DNA of 64,000 nt. Origin: Anatilimnocola aggregata. Lineage in GTDB: Bacteria > Planctomycetota > Planctomycetia > Pirellulales > Pirellulaceae. The number at the start of each line of letters is the position of its first letter. The stretch's first letter is position 1. Where the stretch lies: the NCBI RefSeq assembly GCF_007747655.1, contig NZ_CP036274.1, positions 3,100,001 through 3,164,000 of the forward strand, read 5' to 3'. This document shows, piece after piece, positions 26,327 through 35,487 of this stretch. The position numbers and the translations under genes were made by a program. The notes beneath the pieces were generated by a model. The model had not been told where the DNA came from. It saw only the letters and a list, made by a program, of their open reading frames with translations, and ran no database searches.

Positions 26327-27379
26327 ATGACAACTTCTGTTTCCCGTATTGATCCGGCAGCATTGCCGGTAGATGAGCCTGTTTTGCACTCACCCATTTG
26401 GACGCTCACTGGCGTGCAAGTCCTTGGTATCGGAGCATTTGTACCGCCCCGGGTGGTGAAGAACGAAGACCTGATTTCGCTCGGCTGCGATGCCGAGTGG
26501 ATTGAACAACGAACGGGCATTCGCGAACGCAGACAAGCCGAGCCCGATCAGGCTGCCAGCGATTTAGGGTACGAGGCAGCAGTCAGGTGCCTGGAGCAGG
26601 CCGGCGTCTCTGCCAAGCAAGTCGACCTGATCGTCCTGGCTACCATGAGTGCTGATAGCCCGGCCCCGTCCACAGCCTGCCGCCTGCAACGCCGCTTGGG
26701 TTGCAGCGCTCCCGCCTTTGATGTGAGCGCAGCCTGTGCGGGCTTCATGTATGCACTTTCGACCGGTATGCAGTACGTCAAAACTGGCAACGCCCGACAC
26801 GTGCTCGTGGTTGGCAGCGATGTGATGTCGCGAACGGTGAACCCGGCCGACAAAAAGACTTTTCCTCTCTTTGGCGATGGCGCTGGTGCAGTGCTGCTGG
26901 GTGCCGGCAAGCCCGACCAAGGCCTGGTCGCCTATACACTGGGTGCCGATGGTAATGGCGTAGAACTACTGCACATTCCCGCTGGTGGCAGTCGCGAACC
27001 GCTGACGCCAGAATCGCTCGCAGCTGGCCGCCAATACATGTCGATGGATGGCCGGGCGGTCTTCAAGTGGGCGGTGCGCACGGTTGCCGACTCGTGCCGG
27101 GAAGTGCTCGGCCATGCGGGACTGACTACGAGCGACGTAACGTGGCTCGTTCTGCATCAAGCGAACAAGCGCATTCTCGATGCAGCTGCTGCGGATCTTG
27201 GTATGTCCGCCGACCGAGTGATTATGAATCTCGATCGTTACGGCAATACTTCAGCCGGTAGCATTCCGTTGGTGCTCGACGAACTTAATCAGCAGGGCCG
27301 ACTCAATCGTGGCGACCATGTGTTGCTGAGTGGCTTCGGTGCCGGTTTGGCCTGGGGCACCGGAATCTTCCGCTGGTAA
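26327..27379 (+). CDS. fabH: Beta-ketoacyl-ACP synthase III
   Basis: From ATG 26327 the protein has 350 residues; the frame is open further up to a GTG at 26264, but the N-terminus before MTTSVSRI has no similarity to FabH. Signatures: VLGIGAFVPPRVVKNEDL, the active-site cysteine in SAACAGFMYAL (near residue 137), HQANKRI with the catalytic His, and YGNTSAGSIPL with the catalytic Asn. It starts fatty-acid elongation by joining acetyl-CoA with malonyl-ACP. The chain is slightly longer than the usual ~320-330 because of an N-terminal extension. Other fab genes occur at 38850-40711. Confidence 0.95.
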   Translation: MTTSVSRIDPAALPVDEPVLHSPIWTLTGVQVLGIGAFVPPRVVKNEDLISLGCDAEWIEQRTGIRERRQAEPDQAASDLGYEAAVRCLEQAGVSAKQVDLIVLATMSADSPAPSTACRLQRRLGCSAPAFDVSAACAGFMYALSTGMQYVKTGNARHVLVVGSDVMSRTVNPADKKTFPLFGDGAGAVLLGAGKPDQGLVAYTLGADGNGVELLHIPAGGSREPLTPESLAAGRQYMSMDGRAVFKWAVRTVADSCREVLGHAGLTTSDVTWLVLHQANKRILDAAAADLGMSADRVIMNLDRYGNTSAGSIPLVLDELNQQGRLNRGDHVLLSGFGAGLAWGTGIFRW

Positions 27380-27406
27380 AGCTAGGCCGGAACTGTTGTT
27401 CACGGA

Positions 27407-28840
27407 CTACATTGCACTCGCAATTCGTTCTGCAGCTTCTTCGCCGCTGCGGACGCAGAAAGGAATGCCCACGCCGTGGTAGGCATTGCCGGCAAGCGCG
27501 AAGTGCGGAATCGCGTTGGCCGCAGCGTCGATCTTGGCGACCAGGTCCAAATGCCCGACGTGATACTGCGGCATGACGCCATGCCAGCGATTGACCTGGC
27601 AGAATTCGGGTTCGCCGGTCGCTCCCAGTAACTCGCCCAGCTCTTTGCGGACGAGTTGTTCAATGCCCTGGTCGTCGAGTTCATTGAGCTCGGGCTGCAA
27701 GGCACCGCCGACAAAGACGCGGAGCAGGATCCTCCCATCGGGTGCTCGGCCGGCGAACTTCACGCTGGCCAAACTGCCGGCGATGATCCGGCGATTCTCT
27801 ACCCGCGGCGCCACGAAGCCGAAGCCATCGAGTGGATGCGTGAATTGTTCCCGCTTGTATCCCATTACTGCCACGCTGCAGCCGGCATGCGGAATGAGCT
27901 TCACCAGGCCCGACAACTGCGGGGCGATTCGTTCGAGGAGCGGCGGACACGAGTGGGCCGGGGAAGCGACGATCACGTCGTCGAACGTCAGGGGCGCGGG
28001 TGAGCCTTGTACGAACAGGCACCAGTTCACGCCGCTATCGTGAGGAGTTCGTTCGAGCCGTTCGATGCGGGCATTCAAGCGAATCGAACCAGCGGGCAAG
28101 TGATTGGCAATCGCATCGATCAATTGACTCATGCCAAGCCGCGGCGCGAGAAACTGGCCATAGCGCGCACCGCTCGCAGCAGCTTCCTTGGGCTTGCCCG
28201 GTTGCGTCTTTTGCATGGCCCGCATGGCACGGATCAAGCTGCCGTATTTCCGTTCGTGCTCCACAAATTGCTTGAGCGTGGCCTGCATGCTGAGGCGATC
28301 GGGGTCGGCGGTGTAAATGCCGCCGATGAGCGGTTGAATCAACCGGTCGAACGCTTCGCGCCCAAAGCGGCGCAGAGCGAAGGACGTCAAGCTTTCGTCC
28401 TGGTCATCGCGCTTGCCAGGAATGAAGTACTCGCTGGCGAGCCGCAATTTGCCGAGCGGACTGAGGAGCGGAGTTTTCAGAATCGGCCAGACTTTGGCCG
28501 GCGACATCAGCGTGAAGCCTTCGGGCACGGGACATAGTTTGCCACGATGAACGACGAAGGCGCGGCGAAAGCGTGGATCGGTGTTGATCAACTCATTCGT
28601 GAGTCCCACGCGCTGGGCGAGTTCGAGCGCCCACGGTTCGCGGGTGTTGAACATGTCGGCCGAACGTTCAATCAGGTAACCATCGCGCTCGACGCTGTGC
28701 AACACGCCGCCGAGTCGATCGCTCCCTTCAAACAACGAGATTTTCGCAGTTGGGAGCAATTCGTGCAGGCGGTGAGCGGCGGCCAGGCCGGTGATGCCAC
28801 CACCGATGACGGCAATTCGTCGTTGTACCGAGGAACTCAA
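27407..28840 (-). CDS. hemG: HemY-type protoporphyrinogen/coproporphyrinogen oxidase
   Basis: The 477-aa flavoprotein starts with the dinucleotide-binding fold RIAVIGGGITGLAAAHRL and continues with SLFEGSDRLGGVLHSVERDGY, the ELE-type FAD loop. The C-terminal glycine-rich motif NAYHGVGIPFCVRSGEEAAERI closes the FAD site. These enzymes oxidise protoporphyrinogen IX or coproporphyrinogen III late in haem synthesis; which of the two cannot be told from sequence here. The name follows the oxygen-dependent family, also called hemY. The start is a TTG at 28840 directly before the fold, 42 bp after the priA stop. It converges on fabH with 27 bp between stops. Confidence 0.92.
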   Translation of the reverse strand: MSSSVQRRIAVIGGGITGLAAAHRLHELLPTAKISLFEGSDRLGGVLHSVERDGYLIERSADMFNTREPWALELAQRVGLTNELINTDPRFRRAFVVHRGKLCPVPEGFTLMSPAKVWPILKTPLLSPLGKLRLASEYFIPGKRDDQDESLTSFALRRFGREAFDRLIQPLIGGIYTADPDRLSMQATLKQFVEHERKYGSLIRAMRAMQKTQPGKPKEAAASGARYGQFLAPRLGMSQLIDAIANHLPAGSIRLNARIERLERTPHDSGVNWCLFVQGSPAPLTFDDVIVASPAHSCPPLLERIAPQLSGLVKLIPHAGCSVAVMGYKREQFTHPLDGFGFVAPRVENRRIIAGSLASVKFAGRAPDGRILLRVFVGGALQPELNELDDQGIEQLVRKELGELLGATGEPEFCQVNRWHGVMPQYHVGHLDLVAKIDAAANAIPHFALAGNAYHGVGIPFCVRSGEEAAERIASAM

Positions 28841-28882
28841 GGCTGGATCGCAATCAGGCGGAGGGCGGGTGAGATGAACGAG

Positions 28883-31168
28883 CTACAACAAATCGAGCGG
28901 GTCGACGTCGAGCACCCATTGTACCTCAGCGGGAGCTTGCAGCGACGCCGCCACCTTGGCGATGCACTGCCGCAAGGGCTCGCCGTGCGCACTGCTGATG
29001 AGCGCATGAAAACGGAATTTGCCGCGGAGCCGTGCGATGGGACAGGGCGCCGGGCCGAGAACTCGATGCGCAACCTGGTGGAGTTCGAGCGCCTGGCGAA
29101 AGCGTTCCGCGGTCTGCTCGGCAAAAGCTTCTACAATCGATTCTTCGTCGCCACGAACAATCAGCCTGACGAGGCTGGTCTGCGGAGGATAAGCGTGCTC
29201 GAGTCGCACGGGCAATTCGGTATTCGCAAACAGGGCGTAGTCATGCTTGAGGGCAGCTTGAATCGCAAAGTGTTCGGGGCTGAAGGTTTGAACCAACACG
29301 CGGCCACCTTTGTCGCCGCGGCCCGTTCGGCCAGCGACCTGCGTTACGAGTTGAAACGTCCGTTCCGCAGCGCGAAAGTCGGGGAAGTGCAACGAGGTAT
29401 CGGCATTCACCACGCCCACCAACGTCACGTTGGGAAAATCGAGTCCCTTAGCGATCATCTGCGTGCCGAGCAGGATCTTGATCTCACCCGCGCGAAACTT
29501 CGCGAGTGCCTGCTCGTGACTCCCCGGCTTTTGCATTGTGTCGCTATCCATGCGCAGCACAGGAACATTGGCAAATCGCGACTTCACTTCCGCTTCCAAC
29601 CGCTCGGTGCCGAGGCCGCTGTAGCGGATGCCATCAAACTTGCAGTCGGGACATTTCGCGGGGGCTCGTTCCTGATGATCGCAATAATGGCAAACGATTT
29701 TGTCCCCTTCGCGATGATGCGTGAGGGCAATGCTGCAGTGCGGGCAATTCGCCACATAGCCACAACTGGGGCATTGAATGTGAGTGCTGAAGCCGCGTCG
29801 ATTGAGGAGCAAGATCACCTGGCCATCTTCGCGCAGGGCGTGTTCCATCGCCAGATGCAGTGGGCGGCTAATCGCGCCGCGACTACGGCGATCTTGAAAC
29901 TCAGTGCGCAAGTCGATCGTTGCAACATCCGGCAACGGCCGGTTGCTGACACGCGTGGGCATGTCGATCAGCAAGAATTCGCCCCGCTGTGCTGCCTGCC
30001 ACGATTCGAGGGCCGGTGTGGCGCTGCCCAGAACCAGCGGCACATTCTCGGCCAGTGCCCGTCTCTGAGCGACATCGCGAGCGTGATAACGAGGGGATTC
30101 GCCCTGCTTAAACGAATGGTCGTGCTCTTCGTCGATGACGATCAGCCCCAATTGAGGTGTGGGAGCGAAGACCGCACTGCGGGCACCAATGACAACTTGC
30201 ACTTCACCGCGCGCGATCCGCTGCCAATGCCAATGGCGCTCGGCATCGCTCAGGTGCGAATGCAACACGGCCACGCTGCCAAAGCGAGAACTGAACCGCT
30301 GCTTGGTTTGGGGTGTGAGGCTGATTTCCGGAACCAGCACGATCGCTTGCCGGCCGAAGCGAATGACTTCGTCGATGGCGCGGATATACACTTCGGTCTT
30401 GCCGCTGCCGGTGACACCGTGCATCAAGACAGCGCGGTGCTGACGCCTTTCGAGTGCCCCGATGATCACGTCGAGCGCTGCTTGCTGGTCGACATTCAGA
30501 TGCAAGTTCTCTTCGCGGGGAGTAGCCGCGATGTCGATCTCCACGTTCTGAATGCGCTGCACCTGGGCCCGCAGCAGTTTCTTTTTTCGCAGCTCGCTAA
30601 TGGGACCCAACGTGCACTTGGCCGCGGCTGCCAACTCCGGCGGCGTGAGTGGCCGCGGCGAAGCAGCGAGGATGCGGAGGGCATCGAGTTGCTTCGTGGG
30701 GAGCTTGAGCTGATCGAGCTTGAGGGCGACATCGTCGGGTACGCTGAGAAAGGTCATTTCTCGCGTGCCGGCTTGCCCGCGCACACCGGCGGGAAGCACG
30801 GCGTGCAAGACCTGGCCCAGCGGACACAGGTAATATTCGGCCATCCACTGCGCCAACCGGAGCATTGCGGGCGAGAGCAACGGCTGCGGATCGACGACCG
30901 CCAGAACTTCCTTCAGCGGACGACTCCCAACGCTCTTTGACCCTGCGTGCAAGCAGTAGCCGATGACGCCGCGGTTCCCCTTGCCCAGCGGCACCTGCAC
31001 TCGTTGCCCGGGAGCCAACGGAGCCCGCAAGGTCGCGGGAATGCGATACGAAAAGGGGCCGTGAGGCGGATCGGCAAAGACGATTTCAGCGACCTGCTGC
31101 TCGCTGCTCGCATCGAGGGTCCAAGGATCGGGCTCCGTCTCGAACAGCGATTTTTGAGATTTATCCAT
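28883..31168 (-). CDS. priA: Primosomal replication restart helicase PriA
   Basis: The 761-aa protein has a DNA-binding N-terminal domain (FADPPHGPFSYRIP, the usual PriA opening), the Walker A motif GVTGSGKTEVYIRAI, the DEEH box (IDEEHDHSFKQ), and the zinc-binding insertion with eight cysteines in pairs from CPSCGYVANCPHCS to CHYC and CPDC. Helicase motif residues DSDTM and GTQMIAKGLDFPNV follow. PriA reloads the replicative helicase at collapsed forks. A -10 of TACAAT lies 34 bases upstream of ATG 31168. hemG follows on the same strand. Confidence 0.96.
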   Translation of the reverse strand: MDKSQKSLFETEPDPWTLDASSEQQVAEIVFADPPHGPFSYRIPATLRAPLAPGQRVQVPLGKGNRGVIGYCLHAGSKSVGSRPLKEVLAVVDPQPLLSPAMLRLAQWMAEYYLCPLGQVLHAVLPAGVRGQAGTREMTFLSVPDDVALKLDQLKLPTKQLDALRILAASPRPLTPPELAAAAKCTLGPISELRKKKLLRAQVQRIQNVEIDIAATPREENLHLNVDQQAALDVIIGALERRQHRAVLMHGVTGSGKTEVYIRAIDEVIRFGRQAIVLVPEISLTPQTKQRFSSRFGSVAVLHSHLSDAERHWHWQRIARGEVQVVIGARSAVFAPTPQLGLIVIDEEHDHSFKQGESPRYHARDVAQRRALAENVPLVLGSATPALESWQAAQRGEFLLIDMPTRVSNRPLPDVATIDLRTEFQDRRSRGAISRPLHLAMEHALREDGQVILLLNRRGFSTHIQCPSCGYVANCPHCSIALTHHREGDKIVCHYCDHQERAPAKCPDCKFDGIRYSGLGTERLEAEVKSRFANVPVLRMDSDTMQKPGSHEQALAKFRAGEIKILLGTQMIAKGLDFPNVTLVGVVNADTSLHFPDFRAAERTFQLVTQVAGRTGRGDKGGRVLVQTFSPEHFAIQAALKHDYALFANTELPVRLEHAYPPQTSLVRLIVRGDEESIVEAFAEQTAERFRQALELHQVAHRVLGPAPCPIARLRGKFRFHALISSAHGEPLRQCIAKVAASLQAPAEVQWVLDVDPLDLL

Positions 31169-31202
31169 AAGAAGGCCGGCCGTCCAAGGTCGTCGAACAT
31201 TT

Positions 31203-31208
31203 ATTGTA
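31203..31208 (-). promoter_or_regulatory. Putative -10 element (TACAAT) for priA
   Basis: On the minus strand TACAAT ends 34 bases before the priA ATG, after TTAACT 15 bases upstream, a weak -35. The gap to the divergent DUF1559 gene is 109 bp, so both promoters are close together. Confidence 0.4.
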
Positions 31209-31277
31209 GCGTGTTCAATCCTTAGTTAAGCTGTGCCTAGCAGTTTTCCCGCCCTGATGTTTTAACCTCTCCCCATC

Positions 31278-32300
31278 ATGACGTACTTTGTACTGCACCG
31301 CCGTTTGCGCTTGCGCAAGTCGCGAGGTTTCACCCTCGTTGAGTTGCTGGTAGTCATTGCCATCATCGGCGTACTGGTTGCGTTGCTGTTGCCCGCGATC
31401 CAAGCGGCCCGTGAAGCGGCGCGGCGAATGTCTTGCCAGAACAACCTTAAACAGTTCGGGTTGGCGATTCACAATTATGAATCGGCCATGAAGACGTTTC
31501 CCGCAGGCGGACAAGCAGGACGGACGGGGGCCGCGAACAATTATGGCGCGTCGTGGCTCATCATTACGCTGCCCTATACCGAAAACGGCTCGATGTATAA
31601 CCAGTTGGATTTGTCGGCGACGACCGCCGCGGCAACAGGGTTGACGTATGACAACGGGACGATGGGGAACGCGCACAACGGAAATCTACTGCGAGGCAAG
31701 TCGATCAAGATTCTGAGTTGCCCGAGTTCTGTCCTCTCCAAATGGGGACTGGTAGGCCATAGTCCGCCAGGACCAGAAGGCGTGATGCGACCGACCTATG
31801 TGGGCATCAGCGGAGCGAGTACGCATCCGAACGTGCCTCCGTCCGACGTGACCGGCAACACGAACCAGCACACCGCGACCGGTCACCAATCCAAGGCCGG
31901 CGCACTTGTATCTCACAAGTATGTGCGCATCAGCGAGATCTCCGACGGCACCAGCAATACTCTGGCTGCCTCGGAACAATCGGGCCATTGCTTTAGTAGC
32001 ACAGGTGCCAAAGTCGATTGTCGCAGTGACTACGGTCACGGTTTTTCGATGGGGCCATCGACCGACAACAACCGCGACTGGAACATCACCACCGTGCGCT
32101 ATGCCATCAACGAACGAGACTGGGGGAAAATGGGAATTGGAAATCCCAGTTACGCCTGCAATCGGCCGATTCAATCGGTTTACCCCGGTGGCGCGAACGG
32201 GCTCTTTGCTGACGGGTCGGTGAGATTTTTGCAGCAAGGGCAGGCGGTTCAAACGCTGCACGATCTGTGCAATCGCGACGACGGTAATACGGCAAATTAA
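31278..32300 (+). CDS. DUF1559 prepilin-like protein
   Basis: The 340-aa product has a basic lead, the prepilin cleavage/methylation motif [20 protein letters not shown] with Glu at +5 after Gly, and the DUF1559 continuation [21 protein letters not shown]. The C-terminus has the matching [16 protein letters not shown], the H/P-x-DG motif of the family. Such proteins are very abundant in Planctomycetes and presumably pass through a type IV pilin-type assembly system. A lipoprotein gene follows after 63 bp on the same strand, a usual arrangement. Confidence 0.92.
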   Translation: MTYFVLHRRLRLRKSRGFTLVELLVVIAIIGVLVALLLPAIQAAREAARRMSCQNNLKQFGLAIHNYESAMKTFPAGGQAGRTGAANNYGASWLIITLPYTENGSMYNQLDLSATTAAATGLTYDNGTMGNAHNGNLLRGKSIKILSCPSSVLSKWGLVGHSPPGPEGVMRPTYVGISGASTHPNVPPSDVTGNTNQHTATGHQSKAGALVSHKYVRISEISDGTSNTLAASEQSGHCFSSTGAKVDCRSDYGHGFSMGPSTDNNRDWNITTVRYAINERDWGKMGIGNPSYACNRPIQSVYPGGANGLFADGSVRFLQQGQAVQTLHDLCNRDDGNTAN

Positions 32301-32363
32301 CCTCCCGCCATCGATACCACTTGTTTCTCAGTCTTTGCTTCCCAGTCGCTGGTTGAGCCCATC

Positions 32364-32795
32364 ATGTGTTGCTATCTGCGCCGTTCATGGTTCCTGCTTG
32401 TCTGCGTGCTTCTGTGCTGCGGATGCAATCCTGCCAGGCCGCCAGTGGCGAAGGTGCATGGGCAGGTCCGGCTCAATGGTGAACCGTTAACCTCTGGCAT
32501 CGTGATCCTGGAATCGGAAGATGGTCAGCAATCGCAGCTGGCCGATCTGGATGCACAAGGGAAGTTCGAAGTGCGGACCTATCAAGACGCGGGTATTCCG
32601 CCGGGCATTTACAAGATTGCCGTGCAGCCCGGGCGTCCCACGGGCGATGAAATGCCCCTCGTGAGTGACGTGACCAAACCTGCGCCGCCGCCCAGTCCGA
32701 TTCCGATGAAATACTTTAGCGTGGCAACCAGCGGCCTGACGTGGGACATCAAACTCGACCAGGATAATGACTTGCAAATTGACTTGAAGCCTTAA
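32364..32795 (+). CDS. Lipoprotein with carboxypeptidase-regulatory-like fold
   Basis: The 143-aa product has a lipoprotein signal (SWFLLVCVLLCCGCNPARP; the Cys of CGC is the lipidation site), then a domain starting VHGQVRLNGEPLTSGIVILE, typical of transthyretin-like/carboxypeptidase-regulatory-like proteins, and ends with a Pro/Ser-rich stretch and DNDLQIDLKP. The function is unknown; small lipoproteins of this fold regularly follow DUF1559 genes in planctomycetes. It converges on the DUF4956 gene with 21 bp between stops. Confidence 0.85.
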   Translation: MCCYLRRSWFLLVCVLLCCGCNPARPPVAKVHGQVRLNGEPLTSGIVILESEDGQQSQLADLDAQGKFEVRTYQDAGIPPGIYKIAVQPGRPTGDEMPLVSDVTKPAPPPSPIPMKYFSVATSGLTWDIKLDQDNDLQIDLKP

Positions 32796-32816
32796 CGGCT
32801 TGGTGCTCTGGGCACC

Positions 32817-33503
32817 TCAGTCGTCCCGTACTTGCTTGCGGAACTGCACCTGCTGCACTCCTTCGACCTGGTTGATTTTGGCGACGAGTGTTGCTGCCGA
32901 AATTTCCGGGCGCAACAGGACGCGATACTCCACATCGACCGCGGCCCCCTGCTTGGCAGTTTCCACGGTCGTCAGTTCGCGCCGTGTGGTGAATTCGGCC
33001 AGGACAGGCTCGAGAACTGCTTCCGGACTTCGGCCCAGTCCTAAGCGAACATGCAAGATTGCGACTGCGGTTGAATTCACATTGGCGGGGAAGTAACGGA
33101 AGATAGTGGCTGCTGCTGCCACTCCCAGAAACGACATCAAGGCAACCACGGGCTGCCCAGCGCCGATCGACATGCCCACAGCCACCGCAAAAATCACGTA
33201 GGCAACATCTTGGGTGTCCTGCATCACGGTGCGAAAGCGGACAATCGACAGTGCTCCGACGAGTCCGAAGGCGCGGGCCAGATTGTCGCCAATCACCTGC
33301 GTGACCATGGCGATCAAGATCGTCATTAGCACCAATGTGCCGGGAAATGTCGAAGCGGTCAGCGTGGTTCGACGGCCCCAGGCATAAACAAAGGCGACCA
33401 GCCAGCCACCGGCAAAGGCAACCAACAAGCGGGCCAGGATGGCATCCCAGGCCAGCAGGTCTTGAACGGGCGCGAAGAGCGCATTTTTCAGCCAGGTCTC
33501 CAT
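32817..33503 (-). CDS. DUF4956 membrane protein
   Basis: The 228-aa protein has about four transmembrane helices (LLVAFAGGWLVAFVYAWG, FPGTLVLMTILIAMVTQVIG, DVAYVIFAVAVGMSIGAG, VALMSFLGVAAAATIFRYF) and the family motif GLVGALSIVRFRTVMQDTQD. The C-terminal ~75 residues are soluble, with an alpha/beta ferredoxin-like look. The family is commonly next to VTC-type polyphosphate polymerases, as here: it starts 23 bp after the VTC gene stop, so it is probably co-transcribed and may help with polyphosphate export or storage. The mechanism is unknown. Confidence 0.9.
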   Translation of the reverse strand: METWLKNALFAPVQDLLAWDAILARLLVAFAGGWLVAFVYAWGRRTTLTASTFPGTLVLMTILIAMVTQVIGDNLARAFGLVGALSIVRFRTVMQDTQDVAYVIFAVAVGMSIGAGQPVVALMSFLGVAAAATIFRYFPANVNSTAVAILHVRLGLGRSPEAVLEPVLAEFTTRRELTTVETAKQGAAVDVEYRVLLRPEISAATLVAKINQVEGVQQVQFRKQVRDD

Positions 33504-33526
33504 GCAATACTTTCTAGAGAGCAGGC

Positions 33527-34432
33527 CTAGGCCACTGCGCGCGATTCATCCGAGCCCGATACATCGCCGGCAATTTCTTCTGCCGGCGGCACGACCCAGG
33601 TCTCCATGCAAGTGCGAAACTTGCTGACCTTGAGCGGATCGAGCGTGAAGTCACTCATCACCCCTTTGAAGAGCGCTGGGAGTGTCGTGGGGTACTTCAG
33701 TTCAAGAATGCACAAACCACTCAGGCGGTTCAGTCCACTGAGCGAACTGCGAGGAACTTCCCAGTTTGCAGCGGGCTGGCTGTCGACACCACTCTCGAGC
33801 AAACCGCTGCCGCCGATGGCGCGATCGAGGGTCATGCGAATCGGCCCTTCGGGAGTCAAACCGACTCGCGCGAAGCGTTCGTAGGTGACTGAGCAAACAG
33901 GCTGGAGTTGACGTAACTGCACGCGGCGGCGGAACCAATGTCCTGGCCAGTGCGGCGGTGGCGCTTGCTGATGAAGGCAAGCCAATTGATTTTCCTGAAT
34001 GGCTGTGCGGCGCTTTTTAACGCGGCCTCTGACTTTGGCTTTCCGCTCAAGCCAGATGGTCTCTTCGTGGCCATAGCGGCGGAGGCGATATTTGCGCGTG
34101 CGGAGTGCTCCCGCCCGGCCAAATACGCCGAGCGCGGGAGTATCCAGGTAGACGCTGTGGACCTGATACATTTCGCTCTCGTCGCAGAGGGCGACAGGAT
34201 CGCGGGCCATATGAATGCGTGCCCAGTCTATTACCTGTGCTGCTTGTCCTTCAGACAGCAAAAACTTTAACTCATACTGGCCAAAACGATGATCGCTCCG
34301 CGAGCGGTTGGGGGGAGTCGTGTTGCTAGAACCCGACACTGTTGAACTCAACGCTGCACCTGCTTCCTTGCTACCGGTCATCCTCGGCCCAAATTCGGGC
34401 TGAGATCGCTCCGGTTCTGCGCTTGCGTGCAT
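33527..34432 (-). CDS. VTC-domain polyphosphate polymerase
   Basis: From ATG 34432, preceded by GAGGGACGA, the protein has 301 residues; the frame is open up to a TTG at 34468. The VTC tunnel fold shows RFGQYELKFLLSE, YQVHSVYLDTPALGVF, RKYRLRRYG, WLERKAKVRGRVKKRR and LCILELKY: alternating basic and acidic strand motifs that bind ATP, metal and polyphosphate. Homologues polymerise phosphate from ATP. The DUF4956 gene follows. The N-terminal 45 residues are Ser/Pro-rich and not conserved. Confidence 0.9.
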   Translation of the reverse strand: MHASAEPERSQPEFGPRMTGSKEAGAALSSTVSGSSNTTPPNRSRSDHRFGQYELKFLLSEGQAAQVIDWARIHMARDPVALCDESEMYQVHSVYLDTPALGVFGRAGALRTRKYRLRRYGHEETIWLERKAKVRGRVKKRRTAIQENQLACLHQQAPPPHWPGHWFRRRVQLRQLQPVCSVTYERFARVGLTPEGPIRMTLDRAIGGSGLLESGVDSQPAANWEVPRSSLSGLNRLSGLCILELKYPTTLPALFKGVMSDFTLDPLKVSKFRTCMETWVVPPAEEIAGDVSGSDESRAVA

Positions 34433-34617
34433 TCGTCCCTCGCTACAGAACTTTGTGATCTGAATCAAATGCCCGCCGCTGCCTGCGGCGATATCAATAC
34501 AGTGTAATTGGTCGCAAGGTGTGATTCTGTTTCAACATACCAGCAATTAGCAAGCGAAAATTACAGCCCCCGCCCCCCGGCCTAAGAAAAAAAGGTTTGT
34601 GCCCGAACTTTCGTCAC

Positions 34618-35487
34618 CTACCAAACAATGCACGACGAATCGAAAACAGGTCCTTCGACGCACGTGCGCCGGTAATCCCATTCGCCATCTTCATCCCTCA
34701 CTTTGGCGACGCAGGTGAAGCAAATTCCGATGCCACAGGCCATGGGTGTCTCCAAAGAGATTTGACACGGAACCCGCTGCTGTGCCGCCAACAGCGAGAC
34801 GGCCTCCATCATCGGCTCTGGACCGCAGCAGACGATTCGCGGTTGGCCGCGGTCTTCCGCAAGCACCTCACGCAGCAGATCCGTCACGAGTCCCTTCTTG
34901 CCGCGACTGCCGTCATCCGTAGCCAGTCGAACATCCACGCCTAGCGCTTCAAAGTCTTCAACCCCGGCGAAATACGATTGGTTTCGGGCACCGTAGCAAA
35001 AGGTCACTCGCCGGGCTGGAGGAGCACTTCTTTGCGGCAACCCGAAGCGGGCGAGCCCCAAGTATTCTTTGGCCAGTGCCAGAAAAGGCGTCTGCCCGAT
35101 GCCCCCAGCTACCATGATCAAGTGTTCGGTCGGCTGCGGTTGAAAGCCATTGCCGAGCGGTCCCCAAACATCGAGCCGTTGCCCAGGCTGCAAATTGCAA
35201 AGACGCGAAGTCAGCTTGCCTTTGACGAGATAGACAACATCGACATCCGTCGCTTCGCCCTGCGCATTGCCCTGCACGTCGTACATAGCGAGTGGGCGCC
35301 CCAGGAGCGGATCGTTGAAGCCTGCCAGCTTCAGCATCACGAATTGGCCCGGGGTGATTTTGGCTGCTAGTTCCGGGAAGCGAAACCGGACCCGCCAGGT
35401 ATCGCGAGCTAACTCGATGTTCTCCACGATCTCGACCGATCGCTGAACTGCTGAGTCGGCCAAATAGGGCGCGTGAGCCACGCTCAT
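34618..35487 (-). CDS. pyrK: Dihydroorotate dehydrogenase electron-transfer subunit PyrK
   Basis: The 289-aa protein has the FAD domain (FPELAAKITPGQFVMLKL, GRPLAMYDV), the NAD-binding loop MVAGGIGQTPFLALA, and a C-terminal 2Fe-2S cluster motif with four cysteines (MACGIGICFTCVAK plus RRTCVEGPVF). It passes electrons from dihydroorotate dehydrogenase to NAD. No pyrD is adjacent. Its ATG overlaps the stop of the pseudouridine synthase gene by four bases, an unusual coupling between rRNA/RNA modification and pyrimidine synthesis. Confidence 0.92.
   Translation of the reverse strand: MSVAHAPYLADSAVQRSVEIVENIELARDTWRVRFRFPELAAKITPGQFVMLKLAGFNDPLLGRPLAMYDVQGNAQGEATDVDVVYLVKGKLTSRLCNLQPGQRLDVWGPLGNGFQPQPTEHLIMVAGGIGQTPFLALAKEYLGLARFGLPQRSAPPARRVTFCYGARNQSYFAGVEDFEALGVDVRLATDDGSRGKKGLVTDLLREVLAEDRGQPRIVCCGPEPMMEAVSLLAAQQRVPCQISLETPMACGIGICFTCVAKVRDEDGEWDYRRTCVEGPVFDSSCIVW

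Noticed and set aside
28547-30940. 797-codon plus-strand open frame opposite hemG and priA
   Set aside because: It is antisense to two well-supported genes and has no domain or ribosome site. G+C-rich codon use commonly leaves such long frames open on the other strand.
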